From Frigoribacterium sp. VKM Ac-2836 (GTDB lineage: Bacteria; Actinomycetota; Actinomycetes; Actinomycetales; Microbacteriaceae): 64,000 bases of DNA. The position numbers and the translations under genes were made by a program. Under the pieces are notes generated by a model. The model had not been told where the DNA came from and did no database searches. It saw only the letters and a program-made list of their open reading frames with translations. The stretch spans positions 558,001-622,000 of the forward strand of contig NZ_JABRPK010000001.1 in the NCBI RefSeq assembly GCF_013248995.1. Reading direction: 5' to 3'. Within the stretch, counting starts at the first letter, position 1. Each line of letters opens with the position of its first letter. Positions 1 through 9,613 of the stretch are shown one piece after another.

Positions 1-242
1 TACTCGAACTCGGACGACGTGACGCCTCGACGTCCGTAGGGGTAGTGCAGGGCGAGGATGCCGCCTCGTGCGCCGGCGAGTCCCCGGGCGAACGCGTTGG
101 GCGTGTAGTTCAACTCGACCATCGCCGCTTCGACGCGACGGCGGGTGGCCGCGGAGATGGTCCGTCGGCCGCTGATGGCGTACGACACGGTGCTCGACGA
201 GACGCCTGCCAGACGCGCCACGTCGTCACGGGTTGCCGGCAT
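1..242 (-). CDS. LacI-family transcriptional regulator, N-terminal part (cut by window edge)
   Basis: Reading leftward from the ATG at 242, the frame is open to the window edge (80 residues seen). It begins [20 protein letters not shown], the helix-turn-helix of LacI/GalR regulators, followed by the hinge-type segment [13 protein letters not shown]. The effector-binding domain, which would normally bind a sugar, lies outside the window, so the ligand cannot be named. A TATGCT hexamer at 274-279 (minus strand) and a GAGG just upstream could serve as promoter and ribosome site. It lies downstream of alkB on the same strand with an 87 bp gap, so co-transcription is possible but unproven. Confidence 0.9.
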   Translation of the reverse strand, partial: MPATRDDVARLAGVSSSTVSYAISGRRTISAATRRRVEAAMVELNYTPNAFARGLAGARGGILALHYPYGRRGVTSSEFE

Positions 243-329
243 TCTCGTCCACCTCGTCGTCGATCGTGTGCACAGCATACGAGCGACGGCCTCGCCGTCC
301 GCGCGGCGGTCCGGCCCGGCGGTCGCTGC

Positions 330-974
330 CTAGCTGGGCCACACGGGGCGGAACTGCACGCTGATGCGGGGCCCGACGGCTTTCTTGGTCTTGGCGATGG
401 CGTGCTCGTGGGTTCGCTGGCAGCTGCCGCCCATGACGAGCAGGTCGCCGTGGCCGAGGGGGAACCTGCGGGTGGTGCCCGTCGACCGCGAGCGCACCGC
501 GAGTGTTCGTGGTGCCCCGAGAGAGAGGATGCCCACCATCGTGTCGCGGTCGATCGTGCGCCCGACGTTGTCGCCGTGCCAGGCGATGCTGTCGTCACCG
601 GTGCGGTAGAAGCACAGGCCCGCCCGGTCGAAGCGCTGCTCGACCGGGGTGCCGCGCTCGTGCGCGTAGTACGTGTTGAGGTCGTCGCGGGCCCGGGCCA
701 ACACGGGGTCGGGCAGTGGCTCGCCCGCGCCGTAGGACGAGACCAGCCGCGGCACCTCGACCACCCGGTCGTACATCTGCCGCCGGTCGGCCCGCCACGG
801 CACGTCGGTCACGAGGCGCTCGAAGAGGGCGTCGGAGTGCGACGCCCACCCCGGGACGACGTCGAGCCAGGCGCCCTCGCCCAGGTCGAGGTGGTCGACC
901 CGCCCGACGAGCGGCGCGAGGTCGGGGCCGTCGGAGAGCCCGTCGAGCAGCGAGGCGGTGAAGGGGATGCTCAT
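330..974 (-). CDS. alkB: AlkB-family 2-oxoglutarate/Fe(II) dioxygenase
   Basis: The 214-residue protein has the iron-binding HxD at H133/D135 (WHGDN), a distal histidine at about H191 (HEHAIAK) and the 2-oxoglutarate-binding arginines in RISVQFR (R203, R209). Family members remove alkyl groups such as 1-methyladenine and 3-methylcytosine from nucleic acids by oxidation. The substrate here is inferred from the family. The start at 974 has no Shine-Dalgarno sequence. A TAGGGT hexamer lies 6 bp upstream and a perfect LexA box just behind it, so the gene is probably damage-inducible from a leaderless transcript. Confidence 0.9.
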   Translation of the reverse strand: MSIPFTASLLDGLSDGPDLAPLVGRVDHLDLGEGAWLDVVPGWASHSDALFERLVTDVPWRADRRQMYDRVVEVPRLVSSYGAGEPLPDPVLARARDDLNTYYAHERGTPVEQRFDRAGLCFYRTGDDSIAWHGDNVGRTIDRDTMVGILSLGAPRTLAVRSRSTGTTRRFPLGHGDLLVMGGSCQRTHEHAIAKTKKAVGPRISVQFRPVWPS

Positions 975-980
975 GCCGAC

Positions 981-986
981 ACCCTA
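981..986 (-). promoter_or_regulatory. -10 box of alkB (TAGGGT), leaderless spacing
   Basis: TAGGGT on the minus strand ends 6 bp before the ATG at 974. That spacing puts the transcription start at or next to the start codon. No Shine-Dalgarno sequence is present. Confidence 0.6.
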
Positions 987-994
987 TGCGAAGA

Positions 995-1010
995 TCGAAC
1001 ACGTGTTCGA
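995..1010. promoter_or_regulatory. LexA (SOS) box, perfect match to actinobacterial consensus
   Basis: The 16 bp palindrome TCGAACACGTGTTCGA matches the known actinobacterial LexA consensus TCGAAC-N4-GTTCGA at every fixed position. It lies 8 bp upstream of the alkB -10 box, overlapping where the -35 region must be, which is a typical repression position. Confidence 0.85.
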
Positions 1011-1027
1011 ATGCGACCGGACGTCGA

Positions 1028-2473
1028 TCACCCTCCGGTGGAATCCTGTACGACCGTCGATCGCTCGGGTGAGACCAGCTCGCGGGCGATCCCCTCGACG
1101 TCCACGTCGACCAGCCGTCCCGCCCAGACGGAGACCTGCAGCTCCGCGGCGTGCTGCCACAGAGCGCGCCCGCTCGACAGGTCGAACGCCACGAGCGTCG
1201 ACCGCCCGCCCGAGCTGCCGTACGCCAGGGCGTAGCCGACCGTGCGGCCCGCCGCCGCCAGCACGGCTCCGTCGGGCAGCGACACCCGGGAGCCGGCCGA
1301 GCCGGTGGAGCCGTCGAGCGCGCGCACCACGACCGGGCCGGGCCCGGCGGCGGTCGCGGTCGCGAAGACGCGGTCGTCGGTCTGTCCCGGCAGGCCGTCC
1401 ACGGCGGACGAGCTCGACGCCGGGTCCGTCCAGCGCACCTCTCCCGTCGAGAGGTCGAGACAGGTGACGGTCTGTGAGCGTACGTCGGTCACGGCCAGGC
1501 AGGACCGTGTCACCGAATAGCTGCCCCGGACCCCGCGGTCCGAGCTCCAGAGGCGCTCGCCGTCGGCGGTCAACGCCACGAAGCCGGCGTCTCCTCGTCC
1601 CGTGGCCGCGCCTCCTCGGGGGGCGTAGACGACGTCGTCGTGCACGACGTAGCCGATCAGTCGGTCGAGCCGCGCGGCCCAGGGTCGTTCGACGCCCGTG
1701 GCCAGGTCGACCTGGACGGTGCCGTCCGCTCCGGCCACCACGAGTCGGTCGCTCAGGGCGAGGGCGGTTCCCGCGGTCGAGGCGGCGCCGCTCCACACGA
1801 CCCGGTCGAGGTCGCGCGCGTCCCGGAGGTCGTATCGATAGACGCCGCCCACGCCCTGCTGCCGGCCGGTGACGACGACGGCTCCGACGGTCTGGAACTG
1901 GTCCCCGTCGCCGGCCGAGCCGGTCTCGACCACGTCGACGGGGCGACCCGTCTCGACCGACAACGTCAGCAGCACCTGCGCGCCGTCGGCCGAGGCTCGG
2001 ACCAGCACCAGCCCGGTATCCGCCACCGTCGTGACGGACGACACGAGCGCCGGGCCGACCAGGCCGAGGCGATCGAGGTCGTCGGCGACGTCGTGCACCC
2101 ACCGGAATGCGCCGTGGTCGACGTCGAGCGCGCCGATGCGCGTCCCGACACCCTGGGTCGGGGTGGCGCAGTCGCCGTCGTTGGCGAAGCCGTAGGTCCA
2201 GGCCCCGGCGGCACTCACGAGCGCGACCCCGTGGTCGACGGGCGTGGCCCGGTAGCGCAGGCATTCGGCCGGAGCCTCGGGCGCGAGGGCGCCCTGCAGG
2301 TCGACACGCCATCCGGACGTGGTGGGTCGCTGCCGCAGGTCGTCGACGGCGATGCCCTGCCAGGGCTCGTCGCCGCCGTACTCCGGCTGCGTGGGCGCGA
2401 CGAGGACCGTGGTGGCGAGCGCGGCCACGGCCAGGGCGACGTAGGTCAGCGCGAGCCGGCGCCCGGCTCTCAC
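1028..2473 (-). CDS. Membrane-anchored PQQ-like beta-propeller protein, copy 1
   Basis: The 481-residue protein has one N-terminal membrane segment (about residues 8-26) followed by repeated blades with motifs such as GALDVDHGAFRWVHD and LSTGEVRWTD, typical of PQQ-like/WD40-type beta-propellers (for example BamB-like folds). The propeller should face outward. No catalytic residues or PQQ ligands could be identified, so the function is unknown. It overlaps copy 2 by 4 bp and is clearly its paralog; both share a GxAVDDLR segment after the membrane anchor. The two are almost certainly translated from one transcript. Confidence 0.8.
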   Translation of the reverse strand: MRAGRRLALTYVALAVAALATTVLVAPTQPEYGGDEPWQGIAVDDLRQRPTTSGWRVDLQGALAPEAPAECLRYRATPVDHGVALVSAAGAWTYGFANDGDCATPTQGVGTRIGALDVDHGAFRWVHDVADDLDRLGLVGPALVSSVTTVADTGLVLVRASADGAQVLLTLSVETGRPVDVVETGSAGDGDQFQTVGAVVVTGRQQGVGGVYRYDLRDARDLDRVVWSGAASTAGTALALSDRLVVAGADGTVQVDLATGVERPWAARLDRLIGYVVHDDVVYAPRGGAATGRGDAGFVALTADGERLWSSDRGVRGSYSVTRSCLAVTDVRSQTVTCLDLSTGEVRWTDPASSSSAVDGLPGQTDDRVFATATAAGPGPVVVRALDGSTGSAGSRVSLPDGAVLAAAGRTVGYALAYGSSGGRSTLVAFDLSSGRALWQHAAELQVSVWAGRLVDVDVEGIARELVSPERSTVVQDSTGG

Positions 2474-3969
2474 GAGGTGGCCCCGACCCGCGCGGTGTCG
2501 ACGAGTCGTCGGGCGACCCCCTGCTCGTCGATGCTCACGAGGTGGCCGCCCCAGAACACCACGGTGCCCGACGTCGAGGTCGACCAGAGTCGCCGTCCGT
2601 CGTCCAGGTCGAGCGCCGCCACGTCACGTCCCGACGACCGACCGTCGTCGGTCTGCAGGTAGAGCACCGACCGACCCGCCACCGCCAGGTCGTCGAGCAG
2701 CCCGACGGACGCGCTGAACCGGGTGTGCCCGTCGGCGCCGTCCAAGGCGAGCAGGCGCGACCCGCCCGACCGTTGCACGATGACGAACACGTCGTCGCCG
2801 CGTTGGCCGGGCACGGCTTCGACCGCGAACGGTGCGCCCAGGTCGGTGGTCCAGCGGGCCGTGCCGTCGCGCGGGTCGAGGCACTCCGCCGTCGTGTCGT
2901 CGCCGGTCACCACCAGGACGCAGGACGGCGTGACGGACAGGCGACGGCCACTGGTCGGCCTGCTCCAGACGGCTTCGCCGTCCTCGTCCAGCGCCTCGAC
3001 GGTGCCGTTCGCGCGGGTCCGCTCGATGCCGAAGGCGACGACGCGGCGGCCGCCGCCGGCCGTCACGGACGAGCCGTCGGGTGGCACGGCGATCTCATCG
3101 GGCGACGCCGCGAAGGGACGTTCCCGGCCCGTGACGCCGTCGACGAACACCGTCTCGCCGCCCCTCGACACGAGGGCGCCGTCGTTCAGCAGCGCGGGTG
3201 AGCTGCCCGTGTCGACCCCGCCCTCCCACACCGGGTCGGCGAGACGGGAGGCGTCCACGAGCTGGTACCGGTCGCCCGATCCGGCGATGCCCGAGAACGT
3301 GCGCAGTTGCAGGCGTCCCCGCGAGTCGACGCCGACGCTCGGCAGGTCGCGTCGGCCGCGGGTGGACTCGGCCAGGGTCCCGTCCTCGAGGTCCAGCGCC
3401 GCGAGCACCGTCGCCCCCGTCGTCTGCGTCTGCACCAGCACGCGACCGGCCGAGGGCACGACCTCGGTCGCGGGGATGCTCAGGGCGTCGGTGTCGGGGA
3501 CGTCCCTGGCGAGGTCGTGAACCCACCGGACCGTGCCCGTGGCCGTCTCCACCAGGCCGATCAGGCTCGTGCTGGCCTCTGAGGCGTACGACCGGCAGGC
3601 CGGCGCGCCCAGGGCGTCGCCGAAGTCGAGGTCGACCGAGGTGCCGACCGCCACGAGCCCGTCGACGGCCGGCGACGTCCAGAAGTTCAGGCAGCGGCGG
3701 GGCGCGTCCGGGGCGAGCGCCGCGGCCAGGTCGAGCGTCCAGCCGGTCGCGTCGGGCGACCGTCTGAGGTCGTCGACCGCGAGACCGGTCCACGGTCGGC
3801 CGTCACCGTAGTGCGGAGCCACCGAGACCGCCCCGGCGGCCACGATCGTGGCCGCCCCGACCAGAGCGGCCAGCACGGCGACGAGGCGACGACCCGGGGA
3901 GGCGCGGTGCCAGCGGTCGACGGCCCGCGCCTCCTCGGGGCGGTCGCGTGCGCTCTCGGAGTGGCTCAT
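2470..3969 (-). CDS. Membrane-anchored PQQ-like beta-propeller protein, copy 2
   Basis: The 499-residue protein has a cytoplasmic N-terminus of about 28 residues, a membrane segment near residues 29-50 and a propeller of repeated WxxD/GxxRW blades. Its [11 protein letters not shown] segment matches GIAVDDLRQRP of copy 1, showing tandem duplication. A GAGGAGG Shine-Dalgarno sequence lies before the ATG at 3969. It is the first gene of the two-gene operon. Function is unknown; a surface binding or scaffolding role is only a guess. Confidence 0.8.
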   Translation of the reverse strand: MSHSESARDRPEEARAVDRWHRASPGRRLVAVLAALVGAATIVAAGAVSVAPHYGDGRPWTGLAVDDLRRSPDATGWTLDLAAALAPDAPRRCLNFWTSPAVDGLVAVGTSVDLDFGDALGAPACRSYASEASTSLIGLVETATGTVRWVHDLARDVPDTDALSIPATEVVPSAGRVLVQTQTTGATVLAALDLEDGTLAESTRGRRDLPSVGVDSRGRLQLRTFSGIAGSGDRYQLVDASRLADPVWEGGVDTGSSPALLNDGALVSRGGETVFVDGVTGRERPFAASPDEIAVPPDGSSVTAGGGRRVVAFGIERTRANGTVEALDEDGEAVWSRPTSGRRLSVTPSCVLVVTGDDTTAECLDPRDGTARWTTDLGAPFAVEAVPGQRGDDVFVIVQRSGGSRLLALDGADGHTRFSASVGLLDDLAVAGRSVLYLQTDDGRSSGRDVAALDLDDGRRLWSTSTSGTVVFWGGHLVSIDEQGVARRLVDTARVGATS

Positions 3970-4139
3970 GGTCGGCCTCCTCGTCGAGCGCTGCCGTCGT
4001 CCGCCGGACGGGTGTCGTCATGCTATTCGGAGCCCTCGCCCCAGGTGCTCGCCACGGACCCGGTGACGCACCGGGAATGGTCGTCGCCGCGGCGGCGTTC
4101 ACCCCGCGAGCGTCGAGAAACGTGCCGGAAACACTGGCG

Positions 4140-4145
4140 TAGACT
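4140..4145 (+). promoter_or_regulatory. Candidate -10 box of the leuCD-murA operon (TAGACT)
   Basis: TAGACT lies 37 bp before the GTG start of leuC in the 213 bp gap between divergent genes. A clear -35 box is not visible. The rest of the gap (3970-4182) shows no gene or stable hairpin that I could identify. Confidence 0.45.
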
Positions 4146-4182
4146 CCACGGATCATCTTGCCGTCGATACAGGAGAAGGGGC

Positions 4183-5679
4183 GTGCCCGTGGGTAGGACG
4201 CTGGCCGAGAAAGTGTGGGACGACCACGTCGTCGTCAAGGGCGAAGACGGCGCCCCCGACCTTCTCTACATCGACCTCCACCTCGTGCACGAGGTCACCA
4301 GCCCCCAAGCGTTCGACGGACTGCGCCAGGCCGACCGGCCCCTCCGCCGCACCGACCTGACGATCGCCACCGAGGACCACAACACGCCGACCCTGGCGAT
4401 CGACAAGCCGATCGCCGACCTCACCAGTCGCACCCAGATCGAGACCCTCCGCCGCAACACGGCCGAGTTCGGCGTGCGTCTGCACCCGCTGGGCGACGCC
4501 GAGCAGGGCATCGTGCACGTCGTCGGCCCGCAACTCGGCCTGACCATGCCGGGCATCACCGTCGTCTGCGGCGACTCCCACACCTCGACCCACGGGGCCT
4601 TCGGGGCCATGGCGTTCGGCATCGGCACGAGCGAGGTCGAGCACGTCATGGCCACGCAGACGCTGCCGCTCAAGCCGTTCAAGACCATGGCGGTCACGGT
4701 CGAGGGCACGCTGCGCCCCGGCGTCACGGCGAAGGACATCATCCTCGCCGTCATCGCGCAGATCGGTACCGGCGGCGGCCAGGGCTACGTGCTCGAGTAC
4801 CGGGGCAGCGCCATCCGGGCCCTGTCGATGGAGGGGCGCATGACGATCTGCAACATGTCGATCGAAGCCGGTGCCCGGGCGGGCATGGTGGCGCCCGACC
4901 AGACCACGTACGACTACCTCCAGGGCCGGCCGCACGCTCCGACCGGGACGGACTGGGACGACGCCGTCGCCTACTGGGACACTCTGCCGACCGACGACGA
5001 CGCCGTGTTCGACGCCGAGATCTTCCTCGACGCCGATGTTCTCGAGCCCTTCGTCACCTGGGGCACGAACCCGGGCCAGGGCGTGTCGCTCAGCGACTCC
5101 GTGCCCGACCCCGAGGCCGTGGTCGACCCCAACGAGAAAGCCGCGGCGACTCGCGCGCTCGAGTACATGGCGCTCGAGGCCGGTACTCCGATGAAGGCCA
5201 TCCCCGTGGATGCCGTCTTCATGGGCTCGTGCACCAACAGCCGCATCGAAGACCTCCGGGCATTCGCGTCCATCATCCGTGGCCGCACCAAGGCCGAGGG
5301 TGTGCGCGTCATGGTCGTGCCGGGCTCGGCCCGCGTGCGACTCGAGGCCGAGGCCGAGGGGCTCGACGAGGTGTTCACCGACTTCGGTGCCGAGTGGCGT
5401 TTCGCCGGATGCTCGATGTGCCTGGGCATGAACCCCGACCAGCTCGCTCCGGGCGAACGCTGCGCGTCGACCTCGAACCGCAACTTCGAGGGCCGCCAGG
5501 GCAAGGGCGGACGGACGCATCTCGTCTCGCCGCTCGTCGCCGCGGCGACCGCCGTGCGCGGCACGCTGTCCTCTCCGTGGGATCTCCAGGCCGACGATGC
5601 CGCGGCGGCATCCGCCGACGTCCGGATGACCGACGAGCCCGTCCTCGCCGACGGCACCGACCGGGCAGGGGCCCTCTGA
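4183..5679 (+). CDS. leuC: 3-isopropylmalate dehydratase large subunit
   Basis: The 498-residue protein is the large subunit of isopropylmalate isomerase, which converts 2- to 3-isopropylmalate in leucine synthesis. The three cysteines that hold the 4Fe-4S cluster are C350 (MGSCTNSR), C410 and C413 (GCSMCLGMN). The upstream reading frame is open much further, but the GTG at 4183 is chosen because AGGAG at 4171 lies 7 bp before it and the protein then begins as family members do ([12 protein letters not shown]). Its stop overlaps the leuD start by 1 bp. Confidence 0.97.
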   Translation: MPVGRTLAEKVWDDHVVVKGEDGAPDLLYIDLHLVHEVTSPQAFDGLRQADRPLRRTDLTIATEDHNTPTLAIDKPIADLTSRTQIETLRRNTAEFGVRLHPLGDAEQGIVHVVGPQLGLTMPGITVVCGDSHTSTHGAFGAMAFGIGTSEVEHVMATQTLPLKPFKTMAVTVEGTLRPGVTAKDIILAVIAQIGTGGGQGYVLEYRGSAIRALSMEGRMTICNMSIEAGARAGMVAPDQTTYDYLQGRPHAPTGTDWDDAVAYWDTLPTDDDAVFDAEIFLDADVLEPFVTWGTNPGQGVSLSDSVPDPEAVVDPNEKAAATRALEYMALEAGTPMKAIPVDAVFMGSCTNSRIEDLRAFASIIRGRTKAEGVRVMVVPGSARVRLEAEAEGLDEVFTDFGAEWRFAGCSMCLGMNPDQLAPGERCASTSNRNFEGRQGKGGRTHLVSPLVAAATAVRGTLSSPWDLQADDAAAASADVRMTDEPVLADGTDRAGAL

Positions 5680-6275
5680 TGCAGAAGTTCACGACCGTCA
5701 CCGGGGTCGCCGCGCCGCTCCAGCGATCGAACGTCGACACCGACCAGATCATCCCCGCGCAATTCCTCAAGCGGGTCACCAAGACCGGCTTCGAGGACGC
5801 CCTCTTCTTCGGTTGGCGCAACGACCCCCAGTTCGTGCTCAACCGGCCCGAGTTCCAGGGCGCCCGCGTCCTCGTCGCCGGCCCGGACTTCGGCACCGGC
5901 TCGAGCCGCGAGCACGCCGTCTGGGCGCTGCGCGACTTCGGCTTCGACGTCATCATCAGCTCGCGCTTCGGCGACATCTTCCGGGGCAACTCGGGCAAGC
6001 AGGGACTGCTCGCCGCGGCCGTCGACGAAGCGGACGTCGAGAGCATCTGGGCCGAGATCGACCGTCGGCCGGGCATCGAGATCACGGTCGACCTCGAGGC
6101 GCAGACCGCCACGATCGGCAGCCTCACCGTCGGATTCGAAGTCGATGCCTACACTAAGTGGCGTCTCCTCGAAGGCCTCGACGACATCGGCCTGACCCTC
6201 CGCGACGAAGCGGCCATCACAGAATTCGAATCCCGCCGCGCCACCTGGCGCCCGAAGACATTGCCGGTGAAGTAA
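5679..6275 (+). CDS. leuD: 3-isopropylmalate dehydratase small subunit
   Basis: The 198-residue protein has the small-subunit signatures [15 protein letters not shown] near the N-terminus and [17 protein letters not shown] in the middle. It completes the isomerase with LeuC. The ATG lies in TGATG with the leuC stop, so the two are translationally coupled. murA follows with no gap. Confidence 0.97.
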   Translation: MQKFTTVTGVAAPLQRSNVDTDQIIPAQFLKRVTKTGFEDALFFGWRNDPQFVLNRPEFQGARVLVAGPDFGTGSSREHAVWALRDFGFDVIISSRFGDIFRGNSGKQGLLAAAVDEADVESIWAEIDRRPGIEITVDLEAQTATIGSLTVGFEVDAYTKWRLLEGLDDIGLTLRDEAAITEFESRRATWRPKTLPVK

Positions 6276-7643
6276 GTGAACTCTCTCGTCCAAGACGCAG
6301 CAGCAGCAGGCGCCCGTGTGGGACTGACCTCCGATGAGATCGTCATCCGAGGCGGCAAGCCGCTGATCGGTCGCATCGAGGTGCGTGGTGCCAAGAACCT
6401 GGCCACCAAGGCCATGGTCGCGGCCCTGTTGGGTGACACGCCCAGCATCCTGAAGGACGTCCCCGACATCAGCGACGTCAACGTCGTCCGCGGTCTTCTC
6501 TCGGTGCACGGTGTGCGCATCACCGACCCGGCTCGTGGCGAGATGATCCTCGACCCGTCGAACGTCGAGTCGGCGCACTTCGCCGAGATCGACGCCCATG
6601 CCGGCTCGAGCCGCATCCCCATCCTCTTCTGCGGCCCGTTGCTGCACCGTCTGGGCGAGGCGTTCATCCCCGACCTCGGCGGTTGCCGCATCGGTGACCG
6701 GCCGATCGACTTCCACCTCGACGCCCTGCGTGCCTTCGGCGCCGTCGTCGACAAGTCGTACAACGGCATCCACCTCACCGCACCCAACGGTCTGACCGGT
6801 GCCAACATCGAGCTGCCCTACCCGAGCGTCGGTGCCACCGAGCAGGTGCTGCTGACCGCGGTGCTCGCCAAGGGCGTCACCGAACTGCGCAACGCCGCGA
6901 TCGAGCCCGAGATCATGGACCTCATCGCCATCCTCCAGAAGATGGGCGCCGTCGTCTCGGTCGAGCCCAACCGCGTCATCTTCATCGAGGGCGTCGACAA
7001 ACTGCGCGGCTACACGCACCGAGCGATCAACGACCGCAACGAGGCCGCGAGCTGGGCCTCGGCCGCACTCGCGACCAAGGGCGACATCTTCGTCGAGGGC
7101 GCCGACCAGAAAGACCTCATGACGTTCCTCAACGTCTTCCGCAAGGTCGGCGGCGACTTCGACGTCCACGAGGACGGCATCCGCTTCTTCCACCCGGGTG
7201 GTGAGCTCAAGCCCGTCGTCGTCGAGACCGACGTCCACCCCGGGTTCATGACGGACTGGCAGCAGCCGCTCATCGTCGCCCTCACCCAGGCCCAGGGCAC
7301 CTCGGTCGTCCACGAGACGGTCTACGAGAACCGCTTCCAGTTCACCGAGGCCCTCAACGACATGGGTGCCGACATCACCGTCCACAAGGACGGTCTGCCC
7401 GACCACGACCGCCGTGTCGCCCGACGTGAGTTCGAGCAGGCCGCCGTCATCAACGGACCGACGGCCCTGCACGGTGCCGACATCCGCGTGCCCGACCTGA
7501 GGGGCGGGTTCAGCCACCTCATCGCCGCTCTGACCGCCGAGGGCGAATCGAAGATCAGCAACGTCGGCATCATCAGCCGCGGCTACGAGCACTTCATCGC
7601 GAAGCTGCGCAAGCTGGGCGCCGACTTCGACTTCAAGGGCTGA
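6276..7643 (+). CDS. murA: UDP-N-acetylglucosamine 1-carboxyvinyltransferase
   Basis: The 455-residue enzyme transfers enolpyruvate from PEP to UDP-GlcNAc, the first committed step of peptidoglycan synthesis. The GAKN motif and a glycine-rich loop with the catalytic cysteine C137 (GGCRIGDRP) are present; this cysteine is the fosfomycin target in the family. The conserved arginine is in DLRGGFSHL. The GTG at 6276 directly follows the leuD stop; a GTG at 6318 is an alternative that would shorten a variable N-terminus. It is likely co-transcribed with leuCD. Confidence 0.96.
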   Translation: MNSLVQDAAAAGARVGLTSDEIVIRGGKPLIGRIEVRGAKNLATKAMVAALLGDTPSILKDVPDISDVNVVRGLLSVHGVRITDPARGEMILDPSNVESAHFAEIDAHAGSSRIPILFCGPLLHRLGEAFIPDLGGCRIGDRPIDFHLDALRAFGAVVDKSYNGIHLTAPNGLTGANIELPYPSVGATEQVLLTAVLAKGVTELRNAAIEPEIMDLIAILQKMGAVVSVEPNRVIFIEGVDKLRGYTHRAINDRNEAASWASAALATKGDIFVEGADQKDLMTFLNVFRKVGGDFDVHEDGIRFFHPGGELKPVVVETDVHPGFMTDWQQPLIVALTQAQGTSVVHETVYENRFQFTEALNDMGADITVHKDGLPDHDRRVARREFEQAAVINGPTALHGADIRVPDLRGGFSHLIAALTAEGESKISNVGIISRGYEHFIAKLRKLGADFDFKG

Positions 7644-7650
7644 TCGACCG

Positions 7651-8433
7651 GTGTCGACAGCCGACCCCGACGCTCCCGTCGTCCCGGTCCCGGCGAGCCG
7701 GCGTCGCAAGGAGAAAGGCGCGATCTTCCGCCTCCTCGCGACGCCCGCCGCGCCGCTCTTCGACCTGATGGCGTCCATCGACATCCTCGACGGGCACAAG
7801 TTGCCGGCCGAGGGCGCGTTCGTCCTCACGCCGAACCATTACACGAACATCGACCCGGTCGTCGTCGGCCGCGTGATGTGGGCCCTCGGGCGCGTGCCGC
7901 GCTTCCTCGCCAAGGCGTCGTTGTTCCGTGTGCCGGTGTTCGGTCGGCTGATGCACGCCATGGGCCACATCCCCGTCGAACGGGCCGGCCGCACGCACGA
8001 CAACGATCCTCTGGCAGCCGGTCGCACGCTCGTCGCCAGCGGGGGTGGTGTGATCGTGTATCCCGAGGGCACGCTGACCCGCGACCCCGACCTCTGGCCG
8101 ATGAAGGGCAAGAGCGGTGCGGTCCGTCTCGCCCTCGCCGCCGGGGTCCCGGTCATCCCCATGGCGCACTGGGGCAGCCAGCACCTCATGGGACGCTATT
8201 CGAGCCGTCTGCGGGCCTTTCCTCGCAAGCGCATCACCGTCGTGGTCGGTGATCCGGTCGACCTCTCGGCCTACCGCGGCCGGCCCCTCGACCAGGCGTC
8301 CGTCACGGCCGCCACCGCGCTGGTGATGGAGGCCGTCACCGAGCTCGTCGAACGGCTCCGCGGCGAGAAGGCCCCCGTCGAACGGTGGAACCCTGCCAAG
8401 AACCACCAGAAAGAGACAGGTCGTTTTGAGTAG
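7651..8433 (+). CDS. plsC: 1-acyl-sn-glycerol-3-phosphate acyltransferase family protein
   Basis: The 260-residue protein has the HX4D acyltransferase motif (NHYTNIDP, H63 and D68) and the later YPEGT motif that binds the glycerol-phosphate substrate. It would acylate lysophosphatidate in phospholipid synthesis at the inner membrane face. It starts 7 bp after murA and overlaps gpsA by 8 bp, so it belongs with glycerol-phosphate metabolism downstream. Specificity among acyl acceptors cannot be told from sequence. Confidence 0.9.
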   Translation: MSTADPDAPVVPVPASRRRKEKGAIFRLLATPAAPLFDLMASIDILDGHKLPAEGAFVLTPNHYTNIDPVVVGRVMWALGRVPRFLAKASLFRVPVFGRLMHAMGHIPVERAGRTHDNDPLAAGRTLVASGGGVIVYPEGTLTRDPDLWPMKGKSGAVRLALAAGVPVIPMAHWGSQHLMGRYSSRLRAFPRKRITVVVGDPVDLSAYRGRPLDQASVTAATALVMEAVTELVERLRGEKAPVERWNPAKNHQKETGRFE

Positions 8434-9520
8434 CTCCGAGTCACGCGAAGGCGCCATCGAGGCACTCGGAGAAGGGGCGGTCACGACCGAGGCGATCTCG
8501 ATCGTCCTGCGCGATTCGATCCCGCGCCGGGTCGCCGTGCTGGGCTCGGGCAGCTGGGGCACCACCTTCGCCAAGGTCCTCGCCGAGGGCGGCGCCGACG
8601 TCACCCTCTGGGCCCGTCGCCCCGAGGTCGCCCGAGAGATCACCGAGAGCAAGCGCAACAGCGACTACCTGCCCGGCATCAACCTGCCCCGCACGCTGGT
8701 CGCCACCCCGTCGGTCGAGCAGGCATTGGCGGGGGCCGAGCAGGTCTACCTGTCGGTGCCCAGCCAGACGTTGCGTGACAACCTGACGGCGATCCGCGGC
8801 ATGGTGCCGTCCGGGGTTCCGGTCGTGAGCCTGATGAAGGGCGTCGAGAAGGCCACCGGATTGCGCATGAGCGAGGTCATCGAGGCCGAGCTCGGTGTCG
8901 ACCGCGACCTGATCGCCGTCGCCTCGGGGCCCAACCTCGCACTCGAGATCGCGAAGCGCCAGCCCACGGCCGCCGTCGTGTCGTCGCACAGCCTCGACAC
9001 GGCCACCCTGGTGGCGACCACCGCCACGAACCCGTACTTCCGCTCGTTCGTGAACACCGACGTGATCGGTACCGAGTTCGGCGGTGTGCTCAAGAATCTC
9101 ATCGCCGTCGCGATCGGCATCGTCGACGGTGTCGGTTACGGCGAGAACACCAAGGCGTCGATCATCACCCGCGGGCTGGCCGAGATGACGGCGTTCGCGG
9201 TGTCGTTCGGGGCGAAGGCCGAGACCCTCGCCGGACTCGCGGGGCTCGGTGACCTCATCGCCACCTGCGAGTCGCCGTTGTCACGCAACAACACCGCCGG
9301 CCGCTTGCTCGGGCAGGGCTACGCCTTCGGCGACGTCGTGCGGCAGATGAACCAGACCGCCGAAGGGCTGGCGTCGGTCGCGCCGATCCTCGAACTCGCC
9401 CGGTCGCGCGGTGTCGACATGCCCATCGTCCAGCAGGTGGCCGAGGTGCTCGCCGGTACACTCGACCCGCGCAACATCGCCCCGCATCTCACCGAGACGG
9501 ACGAACCGCAGGGCGAGTGA
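8426..9520 (+). CDS. gpsA: NAD(P)H-dependent glycerol-3-phosphate dehydrogenase
   Basis: The 364-residue enzyme makes sn-glycerol-3-phosphate for phospholipids. The dinucleotide-binding GSGSWGTT lies at residues 40-47, and the active-site lysine region is GGVLKNLIAVA. The TTG at 8426 is the only standard start codon found ahead of the nucleotide-binding loop apart from a GTG inside it, and GAGACAGG lies just upstream. This leaves a 30-residue extension longer than most GpsA proteins. It overlaps plsC by 8 bp. Confidence 0.94.
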   Translation: MSSSESREGAIEALGEGAVTTEAISIVLRDSIPRRVAVLGSGSWGTTFAKVLAEGGADVTLWARRPEVAREITESKRNSDYLPGINLPRTLVATPSVEQALAGAEQVYLSVPSQTLRDNLTAIRGMVPSGVPVVSLMKGVEKATGLRMSEVIEAELGVDRDLIAVASGPNLALEIAKRQPTAAVVSSHSLDTATLVATTATNPYFRSFVNTDVIGTEFGGVLKNLIAVAIGIVDGVGYGENTKASIITRGLAEMTAFAVSFGAKAETLAGLAGLGDLIATCESPLSRNNTAGRLLGQGYAFGDVVRQMNQTAEGLASVAPILELARSRGVDMPIVQQVAEVLAGTLDPRNIAPHLTETDEPQGE

Positions 9521-9613
9521 CCGCGAGGTCGTGCACGCCGGGGGTGTGCGACGACCAGAGCCCGCGAACCGCGGGTCGGCCTTGCGGGCCGTGACACCGA
9601 CGAAAGGCCCCTC

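Noticed and set aside
4971-7829. A 952-codon open frame on the minus strand opposite leuC, leuD and murA
   Set aside because: High G+C leaves antisense frames open. The plus strand has three certain genes, and the antisense product has shifting low-complexity composition.
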